NCBI RefSeq assembly: GCF_011250635.1
Contig: NZ_JAANNP010000008.1
Span: 29,620 to 84,545, forward strand
Origin: Motilibacter deserti
GTDB lineage: Bacteria > Actinomycetota > Actinomycetes > Motilibacterales > Motilibacteraceae
Length of the DNA stretch: 54,926 nucleotides
Direction of reading: 5' to 3'
Shown: piece after piece, positions 18,306-27,841 of the stretch
Position numbering within the stretch: position 1 is the stretch's first letter
Layout: each line of letters starts with the position of its first letter
Made by a program: the position numbers and the translations under genes
The notes under the pieces: model-generated
Told to the model about the DNA's origin: nothing
The model's database searches: none
The model's input: the letters and a program-made list of their open reading frames with translations, nothing else

Positions 18306-18424
18306 GCGCGCAGGCGTGCCGTCAGCGGTCGTCGCCCCAGCCCGTCGTGCACAGAAGTGCTGTCACCGGCCGTCGGCGAGCCCATCGCGCACAGGTGTGC
18401 CGTCAGCGGTCGTCGCCCCAGCCG
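18306..18424 (-). repeat. Three-copy tandem repeat of about 40 bp spanning the TPM gene stop
   Basis: Units start near 18306, 18346 and 18385. Units 1 and 3 share an exact 27-bp core (18316-18342 and 18397-18423, beginning GTGCCGTCAGCGGTCGTCGC); unit 2 is diverged. The third copy contains the stop codon and last codons of the TPM-domain gene, so the 3' end of that gene has been duplicated downstream. Confidence 0.8.
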
Positions 18425-19905
18425 CCGCCCCCGACGTCGCCTCCGCCGTCCCAGCCGCCACCGCCGACGTCGCCTCCGCCGCCCCAGCCGCCGCCACCCA
18501 CGTCGCCGCCCCAGCCGTCACCGCCCCCGCCACCCCAGGAGCCACCGCCGACGTCGCCACCGCCCCAGCCGCCACCGCCGTCGCGGTCGTCGTAGCGGTC
18601 AGCCGCGTCGTCGTATCCCTCGACGTAGCCGCTCTCGTAGCCCCCGCCGTACGGCAGCCCGAACCCCATGCCCGGGCCGGTCAGGACGCTGCCGAGCACC
18701 AGCCCGCTGAGGAAGCCTCCGCCGCCCCAGCCGCCGTAGAACCCGCCCGCGTAGGGCGAGTACGCCGCCGGCGCCATCCAGTACGGCGTGGGCGCGCCGC
18801 CGACCAGGACGGTCCGCGAGTCCGGCTCCTCGCCACGGGCCAGCCGTTCCGCGTCCAGCGCGCAGACCGGGACGGGGCGCGGCGCGCCACCGTCGGGCGA
18901 CCACTCGACCTCGGTCACCGACGGGCCGTGCCGCGGGTTGAAGAAGCAGGGCGGGCGCCGCTCGGGGACCGGGCGGCCGGCGAGCCGGGCGCGTACGCAC
19001 TCCATCCGCCAGCGCCCCTCCTCCAGGTGCTCGGTGACGGCGGACAGGTCGTCCGGGCTGCGGGCGGCCTCGAGCGCGGCCTTGGACCGGTCGTACGCGT
19101 CGAGGGCGCCGCGGTAGTCCTGCGTCGTCGCCTCGTCCGCCGCCCGCCCGATGTCCAGCCCGGCGATGTCCTCGCCGAGCGCGGTGACGTCCTCCTCGGC
19201 GACGGAGCGGACCTCGGCGAGCTCTGCGGCCTCCCGCTTCGCCCGCTTGCGGCGCGACCAGAGCAGCGCGCCGCCTCCGGCGACGACGAGCAGGCCCAGC
19301 ACGGCGAGCAGCCCGCCGCCACCGCCGCCACCCCCGGTGCTGGTGGAGCGCGGCCGCGTGCCGACGTTCGACCGGCGCGAGTCCGCGTCGGACACCGCGG
19401 CCACCCACGACGAGACGGCGGCGCCGGGGTCGCCCGGATGCTCCTGCAGCGCCCGCGTCGCGAGCACGTCGGCCGGGACGTCCGGGTCCGTGGAGCGGGC
19501 GAAGAACCCGACCGGCGTCGCGACCGCGTAGACCCCCGCGCGGCGTACGCCGTTGCCGAGCTGGGTGACCGCGGCCCGGGCGTTGACCTCGGCGGTCTCG
19601 GGGAGCACCGCGAGGAAGATCGGCGTGTCCGAGCCCTCCACCTGGGACTCGATGCGCCGCAGGTCCGCAGCGCTGATGGGGTTGCCCACGGCGGCGTCGT
19701 CGACGTAGACGCCCGGCCCCGCGCTCAGCGCCCGCACCGCGTCATCGATGTCGGCGAGCGCGGGCGAGGCGGTGCCGGTCAGGGCGAGGGCCAGCACGCC
19801 GGCCAGCAGCACCAGCCGGCGGAGCGCCGCAGGCGTACGCCCCCGCCCGCTGGCTCGCTGCCAGCTCGTCCTGCTCACCCTGCTCGTCCTGCTCACGCCG
19901 TGCAC
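18403..19905 (-). CDS. TPM-domain membrane protein with Gly/Trp-rich C-terminal tail
   Basis: About 500 residues. Residues 1-50 are a signal peptide (LVLLAGVLALALTG ... PALA). About 55-180 are a TPM-like extracytoplasmic domain (GPGVYVDDAAVGNPISAADL, FLAVLPETAEV). A Gly run leads to a transmembrane helix near 195-215 (LLAVLGLLVVAGGGALLW), then a basic stop-transfer and a helical cytoplasmic region. The last 120 residues are glycine-rich with GGGGWGGG and GGGDVGGG repeats. Start codon choice is uncertain (GTG at 19905 or 19896; GGGAGG lies upstream at non-ideal spacing). TPM proteins are linked to membrane-protein quality control, but function in actinomycetes is unproven. Confidence 0.82.
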   Translation of the reverse strand: MHGVSRTSRVSRTSWQRASGRGRTPAALRRLVLLAGVLALALTGTASPALADIDDAVRALSAGPGVYVDDAAVGNPISAADLRRIESQVEGSDTPIFLAVLPETAEVNARAAVTQLGNGVRRAGVYAVATPVGFFARSTDPDVPADVLATRALQEHPGDPGAAVSSWVAAVSDADSRRSNVGTRPRSTSTGGGGGGGGLLAVLGLLVVAGGGALLWSRRKRAKREAAELAEVRSVAEEDVTALGEDIAGLDIGRAADEATTQDYRGALDAYDRSKAALEAARSPDDLSAVTEHLEEGRWRMECVRARLAGRPVPERRPPCFFNPRHGPSVTEVEWSPDGGAPRPVPVCALDAERLARGEEPDSRTVLVGGAPTPYWMAPAAYSPYAGGFYGGWGGGGFLSGLVLGSVLTGPGMGFGLPYGGGYESGYVEGYDDAADRYDDRDGGGGWGGGDVGGGSWGGGGGDGWGGDVGGGGWGGGGDVGGGGWDGGGDVGGGGWGDDR

Positions 19906-20052
19906 GCCACCTCCCGCTCGCGGCGGGGGAAGGAGCCCGCGCCGTCGCCGGGCCTGCCTATCCCCGGTGGTTGGAGGTAGTACCCCTGTCCGCGCCCATC
20001 TCCGTCCGCCCGGACTCGGGCCCCGCCTGCCTGGCCGCACCTCGAACGACCA

Positions 20053-20089
20053 CGGGGGTGGCAGGGCGACGTACGCCCCACCACCCCCG
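20053..20089 (-). terminator. Terminator hairpin of the GH92 gene
   Basis: CGGGGGTGG (20053-20061) pairs with CCACCCCCG (20081-20089), with an inner GGGCG/CGCCC stem. It lies 25-61 nt after the minus-strand stop at 20114. The remaining 19906-20052 stretch shows no gene and should hold the TPM gene promoter. Confidence 0.8.
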
Positions 20090-20113
20090 CACGAACTGCG
20101 GTTCAGCAGTCGA

Positions 20114-23100
20114 CTACTGCGCGGCCGTCCCGTCGAACGCGATCGCGAAGATGCGCAGGTTCGGGGTGCTCGGCAGCGTGATCGTCTTGACCTGCTTGCC
20201 CGCCGTCAGCGTGGCCGGCGCGGTGGCGAAGAGCCACGGCGTACCCCCGAGGTTGGTGTCCGTTCCCCGGTTGCGGTACGCCGTCTTGACGATGCCGATG
20301 TTGCCGAAGCGCGGCTGGGCGGTCGACGAGCCGCCGAGCGTCCAGTCGCCGACCTGCACCGGCACCGACTGGGTCGTGCCGTCGGTGAAGGTGACGGTCG
20401 CGGTGGTCTGCGTGTCACCGAGCACTGAGGTGGCGATGAACGACAGCTTCGTGGTCGAGGCCGGCAGCGAGCTGGCGTCGATCACCTGCCCGCTGGCCGA
20501 GATGTTGTCCGGCAGCGCCGGGTCGACCTTCGGAAGGGTGAAGCTGAGGTCGGTGCCGGGGACCGTCGTGGCCGTGCCCTGGACCACGCCGCCCGCGGCC
20601 AGCGCCTGGCGGGAGATGTAGTAGCCCTCCGAGAGGTCGGCGTTGCCCAGGCCGTCGTCGCCGATGCCGGTGTTGTTGAAGTGGTCCCGCAGGTTGCCGA
20701 GCGGGGCGCCCACCGACAGCAGGTCGTCGAGGACGGGGAGCATCGCGTCCTTGGCGGCCTGGCTGACCTTGCTCGTCTTCGCGCCGGCGACCGTGTCGCG
20801 CAGGTCGCGCAGGGCCGCGAGCATCGCGGTGCGGTCCCCGGCGTCGCGGGCCGCGATGGCCGTGGCCACCGCCTGCTGCAGGTCGCGCCCGGTGCTCGTC
20901 GCGATGTCGCCGCTGGCGCTGAACGCGCCGACCTGCTCGCGCAGCAGGTCCAGGCCGGCGGCGGGGGAGACCCACTGCGAGGCCTGCAGGAGCAGCGCCG
21001 ACTTCGCGGCGGCCGAGACCTTGCTCGGCTGCAGCGTCGCCAGCTGCGCGACGAGGAGCTTCATCTGGGCCGCGACGCCCGCCTCGTCGTGCCCGGCCTG
21101 GGCGTTCGCCGCGGCCGTGAGGATCGGCTGCAGGTCACGGGCCGTGCTCGCCGCGACCGCCCCGCTGGAGACGAGCGCGTCGAATGCGTTCTGCGCCTCG
21201 GCGACCTTCGGCCGGTGGGCGAGGAACTCGACCTCGGCCAGCGACGCGCTGGTGCCGCCGGTGATGCCGGTGACCTGCAGGCGGTACCACCCGTAGATGC
21301 CGGGCGTGGCCATCTTGAACGCGCGGGTCTGCTGCCGCCACATGAACGTCTCGCCCTCGCGGGTGTCGATCGTCGTCCACGTCTTGCCGTCGTTGGAGCC
21401 CTGCAGCGTCCAGCTCGACGGGTCGCCGGCGGCCGTGCCGGAGGTGAGCGTGTAGTAGCTGGTCTTCGGCTTAGGGCCGTTGACCTGCCACGTGACCGAC
21501 GGGGACCCGCTGCCCAGCGACACGACGGAGGCCGAGCTGTTGTCGAACAGCGACATGGCCGCCGCGCCCGTGCCGAGCGTCGCCCTGCCCGTGGTGAGCG
21601 AGGTGATGTCGGTCATCGGGTCGGGCAGCTCGCTGCCCTCCGTCAACGACGGCGGGACGTCGGCGTCGCCCGAGCCCCACGCCGATGGGGTCGCGCCCAT
21701 GTCGAACTCGAGCGTTCCGCCGTTGGTGAGGTCCGCGTGCGAGACCCAGTTCTTGGAGTACGCCTGGCCGTTGAGCTTCACACCCTGGACGTAGACGTTC
21801 TGCGCGCTGTTGTTCGGCGCGCTGATGACCAGGTCCTTGCCGTTCTCCAGGTGGATCGTCGCCTTGGTGAACAGCGGCGAGCCGAGCACGTAGTTCGGGC
21901 TGCCGACCTGCAGCGGGTAGAAGCCGAGCGAGGCGAAGACGCCCCAGGCCGACTGCTCGCCGTTGTCCTCGTCACCGGCGTAGCCCTGGCCGATCTGGCT
22001 GCCGGCGTAGAGGCGGCGCGTGGTCTCGCGGACGAGGGCCTGCGTCTTCTCCGGCGCTCCGGCGTAGTTGTACATCCACGGGATGTGGTGCGCCACCTGG
22101 TTGCTGAAGCCCCACATGCCGAGCCGCACGTCGCGCTGCTCGATCATCTCGTGGATCGTGCCGCCGTACGAGCCGGGCTTGGTGCCGGTCTCCGGAGTGC
22201 TGAAGAACGTGTCGAGCTTCTGCTCGAGCCCCGCCTTGCCTCCGTAGAGGTTGGCCAGCCCCTGGCCGTCGAACGGCACGTGGAACGCGAAGTTCCAGCC
22301 GTTGGTCTCGGTGTAGTCGTGCTCGTGGCCCCACTCCTCCGGGTCGTAGTCCTCCGGGGAGGACTTCCACTGCCCGTTGGCCGCGCGGCCCTGGAAGAAC
22401 CCGATGCTCGGGTCGAACATCTTGGTGTAGTTCTCGGCCCGGTTGATGAAGTACTCGTACTCCTCGGAGTAGCGCTTCTTCTCCGCCGCCGTGACGTCGG
22501 TGCGCTCCGACAGCGCCTTCGCCATGTTCGCGATGCCGAAGTCGTTGATGTAGCCCTCGAGCGCCCAGGAGACGCCCTCGGACACGCTCGACGGCGTGTA
22601 GCCGAGGAAGATCGAGTTCTGCAGGCCCTTCCGGCCGGTGTTCGAGTCGGTCGCGGTGCCCGGCGGGCGGACGGTCGCGTTCTTCACGGCCGCGTCGTAC
22701 GCCGCCTTCACGTCGAAGCTGCCGATGCCCTTGAGGTACGCGTCCGCGAACGAGACGTCGGAGCTCGTGCCGGTCATGAGGTTGGCGTAGCCGGGGGAGG
22801 ACCAGCGCGAGATCCAGCCGCCGTCCTTGTACTGCTGCACGAACCCGTCGACGAGCTCGCCGGCCATGCCGGGGGAGAACAGCGAGTAGCCCGACCACGT
22901 GGTGCGGTACGTGTCCCAGAAGCCGTTGTTGACGTAGACCTTGCCGTCGGCGATCGGGGCGCCGGTCTGCGTCGCCGTCGTGCCCGGGGGGTTGGTGGTC
23001 GCCGTCGAGGACTGGACGGCGTGCTTCCAGACCGGGGCCTCGTTGGTGCCGACGTTCTCGGCCGCCGAGTTCGGCCAGGAGAAGAGGCGGTGCAGGTTGG

Positions 23101-25210
23101 AGTAGAGCGTCGTGCGCTGGTCGTCGGTGGCGCCCTCGATGTCGACGACGTCGAGCTTGTCGTCCCACATCGCCTGCGCCCGGTCGCGCACCGTCTCGAG
23201 CGTGTCGGTCGGGGAGACCTCGAGCTCGAGGTTCTTCTTCGCCTGGTCCACGCTGATCAGCGACGTGGCGATGCGCATCGTCACGGCCTTGTCATCCGGG
23301 CTCGACCCACTGGTGTCGAACTTGACGTAGCCCGTGACGTTGTTGCGGCCCTCGGTGGTGAGCTTGGCGCCCGAGGCGACCGGCTTGTCGAACGTGGCGT
23401 ACATGAACATCCGCGTCGCGCCGTTGGACAGGCCGCTGCGCACGTCCGAGTAGCCCGTGACGACGCCGTTGGCGACGTCGATGTTCGTCAGGCCGTTGTT
23501 GTTGACGTTGTCGAACACCAGGTTGCCGGAGCTGCCGGTGAAGGTGAACCGCATGACCGCCGCGTGGTCGGTCGGCGCGATCTCGGTCTTCATGCCGTTC
23601 TCGAACGTCACGCCGTAGTAGTGCGCCTTCGCCACCTCGTTCTCGTGGCGGAAGGCGAGCTGGCGCGTGGTGCGGTTCGCACTCGGCACGCCGCTGGCGG
23701 CCGAGGGCATCACCTGGAACGTCTGGCGGTCACCCATCCAGATGCTCGGCTCGTGGCTGGCCGCGAAGGCCTGGATCACCGGCAGGTTGTCGGCGTTGTT
23801 GGCGCTCGCGTAGGAGTAGAACGTGCCGGTGGAGCCTGCGTTCGTCTGCGGGGTCCAGAAGTTGAACCCGTGCGGCACGAGGGCGGCGGGGAAGTTGTTG
23901 CCGCGCGAGAAGCTGCCCGAGGAGTTCGTGCCGCGCGTCGTCAGCACCCAGTCCGAGGGACGCGTCGAGGTGTTGCGCGCCGGCTCGGCCTCGACGGTGA
24001 TGTCGTCGATCCACCCGCCGAACTTCGCCGGGCCGTTCGGGTTGTCGTAGGCGACGAGGATCTCGTCGATCGTCTTGCCCGCAGCGACGGCGCCGATCGT
24101 GGAGTACTTGTAGTTCCACTGGTTCGCGTAGAGCGTCTTCGACGTCCCCTGCGACACCGGGTCGAGCTTGGCGAACTGCTGGTCGACGGCGCCGAGCTGG
24201 CTGAGGTAGGTGCCGTCGGTGAACTTCAGGTCGACCGAGGCGTACTGGCTCGGGTAGCGCAGGTCCTGGTCGGTCAGCTCGGGGAAGATCTTGTAGGACA
24301 GCTGCGTCGTCGCGACGACCGGGACGTCGACGTCCTGGACCTTGTTCCAGGAGTAGCCGCGGCCCTTCTCCAGGACGGTGCCCGTGTATTGCAGGGCCTT
24401 GAGGCCGGTGAAGCCGACGCGCGGCTTGATGTTGTAGCCGGCGGTGGGGCCGGAGCCGATCTGCGTGCGCATGTCGCCCGCGGGCGGCGGCGTGGTGCTG
24501 CCGTCCGAGAGCAGGAAGTCGGCGAGCTGGAAGATCGTCGCGCCGTTGTTGTTCGTGATGTTGAGCTTGTAATAGGTGAACGCCTGGGTGTTGGCGATCG
24601 TGAACTCACGGCGCTGGCCGCGGGGAGTGGCCGGCCAGGTCTGCCCCGTCTGGGTGTCGAGGACCGTCCAGTTGGTGCCGTCGTTCGAGCCCTGCACGGT
24701 CCAGTCGCGCGGGTCGCGGCCGGGCTCGTCGTTGCCGGACGTCATCGCGTACTTCACGACGACCGCGGGCTTGGACAGGCGGTACTGCAGCCACACCGGG
24801 GCGGCCACGCTGGGCTTGGAGAAGGCGAGCCACTTCGAGGCCGGGTCGCCGTCGACGGCGCCTTCCTTGCCCTCGTTGGGCGCGTTCTCGCCGCTGGCGG
24901 TGATCTGGTTGACCGTCTCGTTGACGCTGCCCGCGTAGCCCGAGCCGGAGGGGCCGACCACGTTGGCCGTGCGGCGCGCGCCGGAGGCGTCGGTCTCGAC
25001 GGTGTTCGACCAGGTCAGTGCGGGGCCGGCGTCCTCGAACGAGGTGGAGAAGCTGCCGCCCGGCTCGGCGGCGGAGGCGGCGGGCGCCCCGGCGACGGCA
25101 GTCGTCGCCAGCGACGTCGCGCAGAGCGCCGCGGCCGCGAGGCCCGCAGCGGTGCGGCGCCCCGCGTGCGGGAGCCGCCCGGATGGTGTGGGCAAGGTCA
25201 AGGGGGCCAC
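20114..25210 (-). CDS. Secreted GH92 alpha-mannosidase with carbohydrate-binding modules
   Basis: About 1698 residues. A signal peptide ends near residue 48 (AAALCATSLATTAVAGAPA). An F5/8C-type module follows (VWLQYRLSKPAVVVKYAMTS ... DWTVQGSNDGTNWTVLD), then the GH92 beta-sandwich and the (alpha/alpha)6 catalytic domain at about 440-1190 (NNGFWDTYRTTWSGYSLFSP, EWGHEHDYTETNGWNFAFHV, GYAGDEDNGEQSAWGVFASL). The Ca-dependent GH92 family cleaves alpha-mannosides by inversion; the acidic residues of these motifs match its active site. A second F5/8C module, two helical repeats with SSGAVAASTARDLQ / SGDIATSTGRDLQ, and a C-terminal beta domain (about 1550-1698) follow. GTG at 25210 is chosen for its AAGGGA site and proper signal peptide. 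Substrate is probably host, fungal or own mannan. Confidence 0.93.
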   Translation of the reverse strand: MAPLTLPTPSGRLPHAGRRTAAGLAAAALCATSLATTAVAGAPAASAAEPGGSFSTSFEDAGPALTWSNTVETDASGARRTANVVGPSGSGYAGSVNETVNQITASGENAPNEGKEGAVDGDPASKWLAFSKPSVAAPVWLQYRLSKPAVVVKYAMTSGNDEPGRDPRDWTVQGSNDGTNWTVLDTQTGQTWPATPRGQRREFTIANTQAFTYYKLNITNNNGATIFQLADFLLSDGSTTPPPAGDMRTQIGSGPTAGYNIKPRVGFTGLKALQYTGTVLEKGRGYSWNKVQDVDVPVVATTQLSYKIFPELTDQDLRYPSQYASVDLKFTDGTYLSQLGAVDQQFAKLDPVSQGTSKTLYANQWNYKYSTIGAVAAGKTIDEILVAYDNPNGPAKFGGWIDDITVEAEPARNTSTRPSDWVLTTRGTNSSGSFSRGNNFPAALVPHGFNFWTPQTNAGSTGTFYSYASANNADNLPVIQAFAASHEPSIWMGDRQTFQVMPSAASGVPSANRTTRQLAFRHENEVAKAHYYGVTFENGMKTEIAPTDHAAVMRFTFTGSSGNLVFDNVNNNGLTNIDVANGVVTGYSDVRSGLSNGATRMFMYATFDKPVASGAKLTTEGRNNVTGYVKFDTSGSSPDDKAVTMRIATSLISVDQAKKNLELEVSPTDTLETVRDRAQAMWDDKLDVVDIEGATDDQRTTLYSNLHRLFSWPNSAAENVGTNEAPVWKHAVQSSTATTNPPGTTATQTGAPIADGKVYVNNGFWDTYRTTWSGYSLFSPGMAGELVDGFVQQYKDGGWISRWSSPGYANLMTGTSSDVSFADAYLKGIGSFDVKAAYDAAVKNATVRPPGTATDSNTGRKGLQNSIFLGYTPSSVSEGVSWALEGYINDFGIANMAKALSERTDVTAAEKKRYSEEYEYFINRAENYTKMFDPSIGFFQGRAANGQWKSSPEDYDPEEWGHEHDYTETNGWNFAFHVPFDGQGLANLYGGKAGLEQKLDTFFSTPETGTKPGSYGGTIHEMIEQRDVRLGMWGFSNQVAHHIPWMYNYAGAPEKTQALVRETTRRLYAGSQIGQGYAGDEDNGEQSAWGVFASLGFYPLQVGSPNYVLGSPLFTKATIHLENGKDLVISAPNNSAQNVYVQGVKLNGQAYSKNWVSHADLTNGGTLEFDMGATPSAWGSGDADVPPSLTEGSELPDPMTDITSLTTGRATLGTGAAAMSLFDNSSASVVSLGSGSPSVTWQVNGPKPKTSYYTLTSGTAAGDPSSWTLQGSNDGKTWTTIDTREGETFMWRQQTRAFKMATPGIYGWYRLQVTGITGGTSASLAEVEFLAHRPKVAEAQNAFDALVSSGAVAASTARDLQPILTAAANAQAGHDEAGVAAQMKLLVAQLATLQPSKVSAAAKSALLLQASQWVSPAAGLDLLREQVGAFSASGDIATSTGRDLQQAVATAIAARDAGDRTAMLAALRDLRDTVAGAKTSKVSQAAKDAMLPVLDDLLSVGAPLGNLRDHFNNTGIGDDGLGNADLSEGYYISRQALAAGGVVQGTATTVPGTDLSFTLPKVDPALPDNISASGQVIDASSLPASTTKLSFIATSVLGDTQTTATVTFTDGTTQSVPVQVGDWTLGGSSTAQPRFGNIGIVKTAYRNRGTDTNLGGTPWLFATAPATLTAGKQVKTITLPSTPNLRIFAIAFDGTAAQ

Positions 25211-25287
25211 CTGATCCCTTCGGCAACAGGAACATGGCACCCCGGCACGCAGCCGGGGAGCGGGCGCTGACGACGCCGGGCTCGCGC

Positions 25288-25340
25288 CTGACACCGTTGT
25301 CAGCAGCGGGGAGCTAAGCAGGCGTACCGAGTCCCGTCAA
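25288..25340 (-). promoter_or_regulatory. Promoter and candidate operator of the GH92 gene
   Basis: On the minus strand TTGACG (25340-25335) and TTAGCT (25317-25312) are separated by 17 bp. Immediately downstream lies CTGACA-CCGT-TGTCAG (25288-25303), a near-palindrome where the transcript should begin. This is a plausible site for a LacI/GntR-type sugar-responsive repressor, but no such gene is adjacent. Confidence 0.6.
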
Positions 25341-25357
25341 CGCTTGTTGCCGGTTCG

Positions 25358-26731
25358 TTAAGTGCGGGCGCCGGTGCGGGTCTCCTCATAACGGCGCAGC
25401 GCCTCCGCCCGTGCCTCGCCGTGGTCGACGACACGCTCGGGGTAGCCCGCAGGCAGTCCCCCGGGCAGCAGCCACGGCTCGTGGACGGCGCCTCCCGCCA
25501 CCCCGCGCAGCTCCGGGACGTACCTGCGGACGTACTCGCCGTCGGGGTCGAAGCTCTTGCCCTGCGTCACCGGGTTGAAGACGCGGAAGTACGGCGCCGC
25601 GTCCGTCCCGGTTCCGGCGACCCACTGCCAGCCGCCGTTGTTGGAGGCGAGGTCGCCGTCGCGCAGCCAGTGCATGAAGTGGCGGGCCCCGCGCAGCCAG
25701 TCCACGTGCAGGTCCTTGACGAGGAATGACGCGACGATCATGCGGACGCGGTTGTGCACCCAGCCGACGGCGCGCAGCTGGCGCATCCCGGCGTCGACGA
25801 TCGGATAGCCCGTACGCCCCTGCGCCCAGGCCGCGAAGGCCGCGTCGGCGGCCGGGCCGGTGTCGTAACGGATCGCGCCGACCTGCTGGTTGAGCGGCGC
25901 GCGGGCCGTGTGCGGCGCGTGCCACAGGACGTCGGCGTAGAAGTCGCGCCAGCAGAGCTCGGTGCGGAAGCGGTCCGCGCTCTCGCCCGGGTGCTTCGCG
26001 AGGTCGGCCAGCAGGGTGCGGGGGTGGACCTCGCCGTACTTCAGGTGGGCCGACAGCGAGGACGTGCCGTCGAGGTCGGGCCGGTTACGGCTGTCCGCGT
26101 ACGCCCCGAGCCCGCGCTCGCGCCAGCGCCGCCAGCGCGCCAGCGCCGCCTCCTCGCCCGCCTCGGGCAGCTGCATCCCGTCCAGCTCCGGCTCTGCAGG
26201 CACGCCGTCGCTCGGCAGCTCCACCCAGCGCGGCGCCCGCGGGGCGTGCACGGGCGGCGGCCAGCCCTCGCGGGCCCAGGCGCGGGAGAACGGGGTGAAG
26301 ACGCGGAACGGCTCGCCCTGTTTGGTCAGCACGGTCCCCGGCGCAACGGCGTAGGGCGACCCGGTGCGCACGAGCGGGACGTCGAGGCCGCGCAGCGCCT
26401 CCTCGACGCCGGCGTCACGGCGCCGTCCGAGCACCCCGAAGTCGGCGGCGACGTGGACCGAGCCGGCCGCGGCCTCGCGGGCCACGGCGGGCACGACCTC
26501 GGCGGGGTCGCCGTGGCGTACGACCAGCCGGCCGTCCAGCGCGGCGTCGAGCGCCCGGAGCGAGCGTGAGAGCCAGGCCCGGCGGGGGGCCCCGGCGGGC
26601 CCCCACAGGGCGGGGTCCACGACGAAGAGCGCGATGGCCGGGCCGGCGGACAGGGCCGCGCGCAGGGCCGGGTTGTCGCGGAGCCGCAGGTCGCGGCGGA
26701 ACCACATCACTGCCGTCGCCGGTGTCGCCAT
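25358..26731 (-). CDS. phrB: Deoxyribodipyrimidine photolyase
   Basis: A 457-residue class I photolyase/cryptochrome. The N-terminal antenna-binding Rossmann domain starts MWFRRDLRLRDNPALRAAL. The FAD domain carries TSSLSAHLKYGEVHPRTLL, LCWRDFYADVLWHAP, GYPIVDAGMRQLRAVGWVHN and the tail of the Trp-rich motif NNGGWQWVAGTGTDAAPYFR. These are DNA-repair residues rather than plant-cryptochrome variants. It would reverse cyclobutane pyrimidine dimers with blue light. The ATG at 26731 gives the standard N terminus; the longer open frame to 26842 runs into ideR. It is divergent from ideR with a 67-bp gap. Confidence 0.95.
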   Translation of the reverse strand: MATPATAVMWFRRDLRLRDNPALRAALSAGPAIALFVVDPALWGPAGAPRRAWLSRSLRALDAALDGRLVVRHGDPAEVVPAVAREAAAGSVHVAADFGVLGRRRDAGVEEALRGLDVPLVRTGSPYAVAPGTVLTKQGEPFRVFTPFSRAWAREGWPPPVHAPRAPRWVELPSDGVPAEPELDGMQLPEAGEEAALARWRRWRERGLGAYADSRNRPDLDGTSSLSAHLKYGEVHPRTLLADLAKHPGESADRFRTELCWRDFYADVLWHAPHTARAPLNQQVGAIRYDTGPAADAAFAAWAQGRTGYPIVDAGMRQLRAVGWVHNRVRMIVASFLVKDLHVDWLRGARHFMHWLRDGDLASNNGGWQWVAGTGTDAAPYFRVFNPVTQGKSFDPDGEYVRRYVPELRGVAGGAVHEPWLLPGGLPAGYPERVVDHGEARAEALRRYEETRTGART

Positions 26732-26798
26732 CGGGCCCGACCCTAGGCGTGCACGGTGATCGCGGCATCCCGAGCCGGGCAGCGGCACAATTGAGGGC

Positions 26799-27584
26799 GT
26801 GAGCGACCTCATCGACACGACCGAGATGTACCTCCGGACCATCTACGAGCTGGAGGAGGAGGGCGTGCCCCCGATGCGGGCGCGGATCGCCGAGCGTCTC
26901 GGCCAGAGCGGTCCCACGGTGAGCCAGACGGTGGCCCGCATGCACCGCGCCGGCCTGGTGGACCTCGGGGAGGGCAACCGGCTCGTGCTCACCGACGTCG
27001 GGCAGGCCACGGCCGTGCGGGTCATGCGCAAGCACCGGCTGGCCGAATGCCTGTTGATCCAGGTCATCGGCCTGGACTGGGAGCACGTGCACGCCGAGGC
27101 CTGCCGCTGGGAGCACGTGATGAGCGAGGCGGTCGAGCGGCGGCTGCTCGACGTGCTCGACCACCCGACGCACTCGCCGTACGGCAACCCCATCCCGGGG
27201 CTCGAGGAGCTCGGGGACGAGGACCCGCACGAGGGGTTCCTCGACGGGCTGGTCCCGCTGCCGTCGGCGGCCCGGCCGGGCGAGGCCCGCTCGGTGGTGG
27301 TCCGCCGGATCGGCGAGCCCGTGCAGACCGACGCGGAGGCGCTGGCGACGCTGCGCCGGACCGGGGTGCGCCCCGGCGCTGTCGTCACGGTCCGCCGGCT
27401 CGAGTCCGCCGTGCTCGTGGGCTCCGGGGGCGAGGCGACCGAGCTGGCCGACTCCGTCGCCGCCCACGTCTTCGTCGCGCCCGGCTCCGCCGGCGAGCCG
27501 ACGCCCGACGGCCAGGGCCAGGGGCTCGAGGCGCACGGCCTGGCCGAGGTCGCTGCGATGCCGGAGTCCGGCGCCGAGGCCTGA
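26799..27584 (+). CDS. ideR: Iron-dependent repressor of the DtxR/IdeR family
   Basis: A 261-residue three-domain metalloregulator. The N-terminal winged helix includes RIAERLGQSGPTVSQTVARM. All IdeR metal ligands fall at the canonical numbers: Met10, Cys102, Glu105 and His106 (primary site); His79, Glu83 and His98 (ancillary site). The C-terminal SH3-like domain (residues about 150-225) is followed by a 30-residue tail. With Fe(II) it should repress siderophore and iron-uptake genes by binding 19-bp iron boxes; a candidate box sits at 54838-54856 in this same window. It starts at GTG 26799 with a GAGGG site. Confidence 0.95.
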   Translation: MSDLIDTTEMYLRTIYELEEEGVPPMRARIAERLGQSGPTVSQTVARMHRAGLVDLGEGNRLVLTDVGQATAVRVMRKHRLAECLLIQVIGLDWEHVHAEACRWEHVMSEAVERRLLDVLDHPTHSPYGNPIPGLEELGDEDPHEGFLDGLVPLPSAARPGEARSVVVRRIGEPVQTDAEALATLRRTGVRPGAVVTVRRLESAVLVGSGGEATELADSVAAHVFVAPGSAGEPTPDGQGQGLEAHGLAEVAAMPESGAEA

Positions 27585-27841
27585 AGACGCGGGCCCTTCC
27601 GGCCCGCCACCCGCAGCGTGACCGCGCGCCCCTGCCCCTCGGGTGGGGGCGTGCGACGTTCCGGGGGCTGGACTTTGCCGTCGTATGACGGGCCGTTGGC
27701 CCCATCGTCATCTAGTCGTCGCGCACTATCCACATCCCGCTGTGACGGGGGCCACGTTTCCCCATGTGCCGCGGGAGCTGGACGCGCCACGTGACCGTCC
27801 CGTAACTTTCTCCTGCCCCGGCAGACCGGCTGGGGCGCTCT

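Noticed and set aside
20681-25270. A 1529-codon open frame on the plus strand opposite the GH92 gene
   Set aside because: It is the antisense shadow of a high-GC gene: Arg/Gly/Val/Ala-biased with no domain, whereas the minus frame shows a signal peptide and GH92 motifs.
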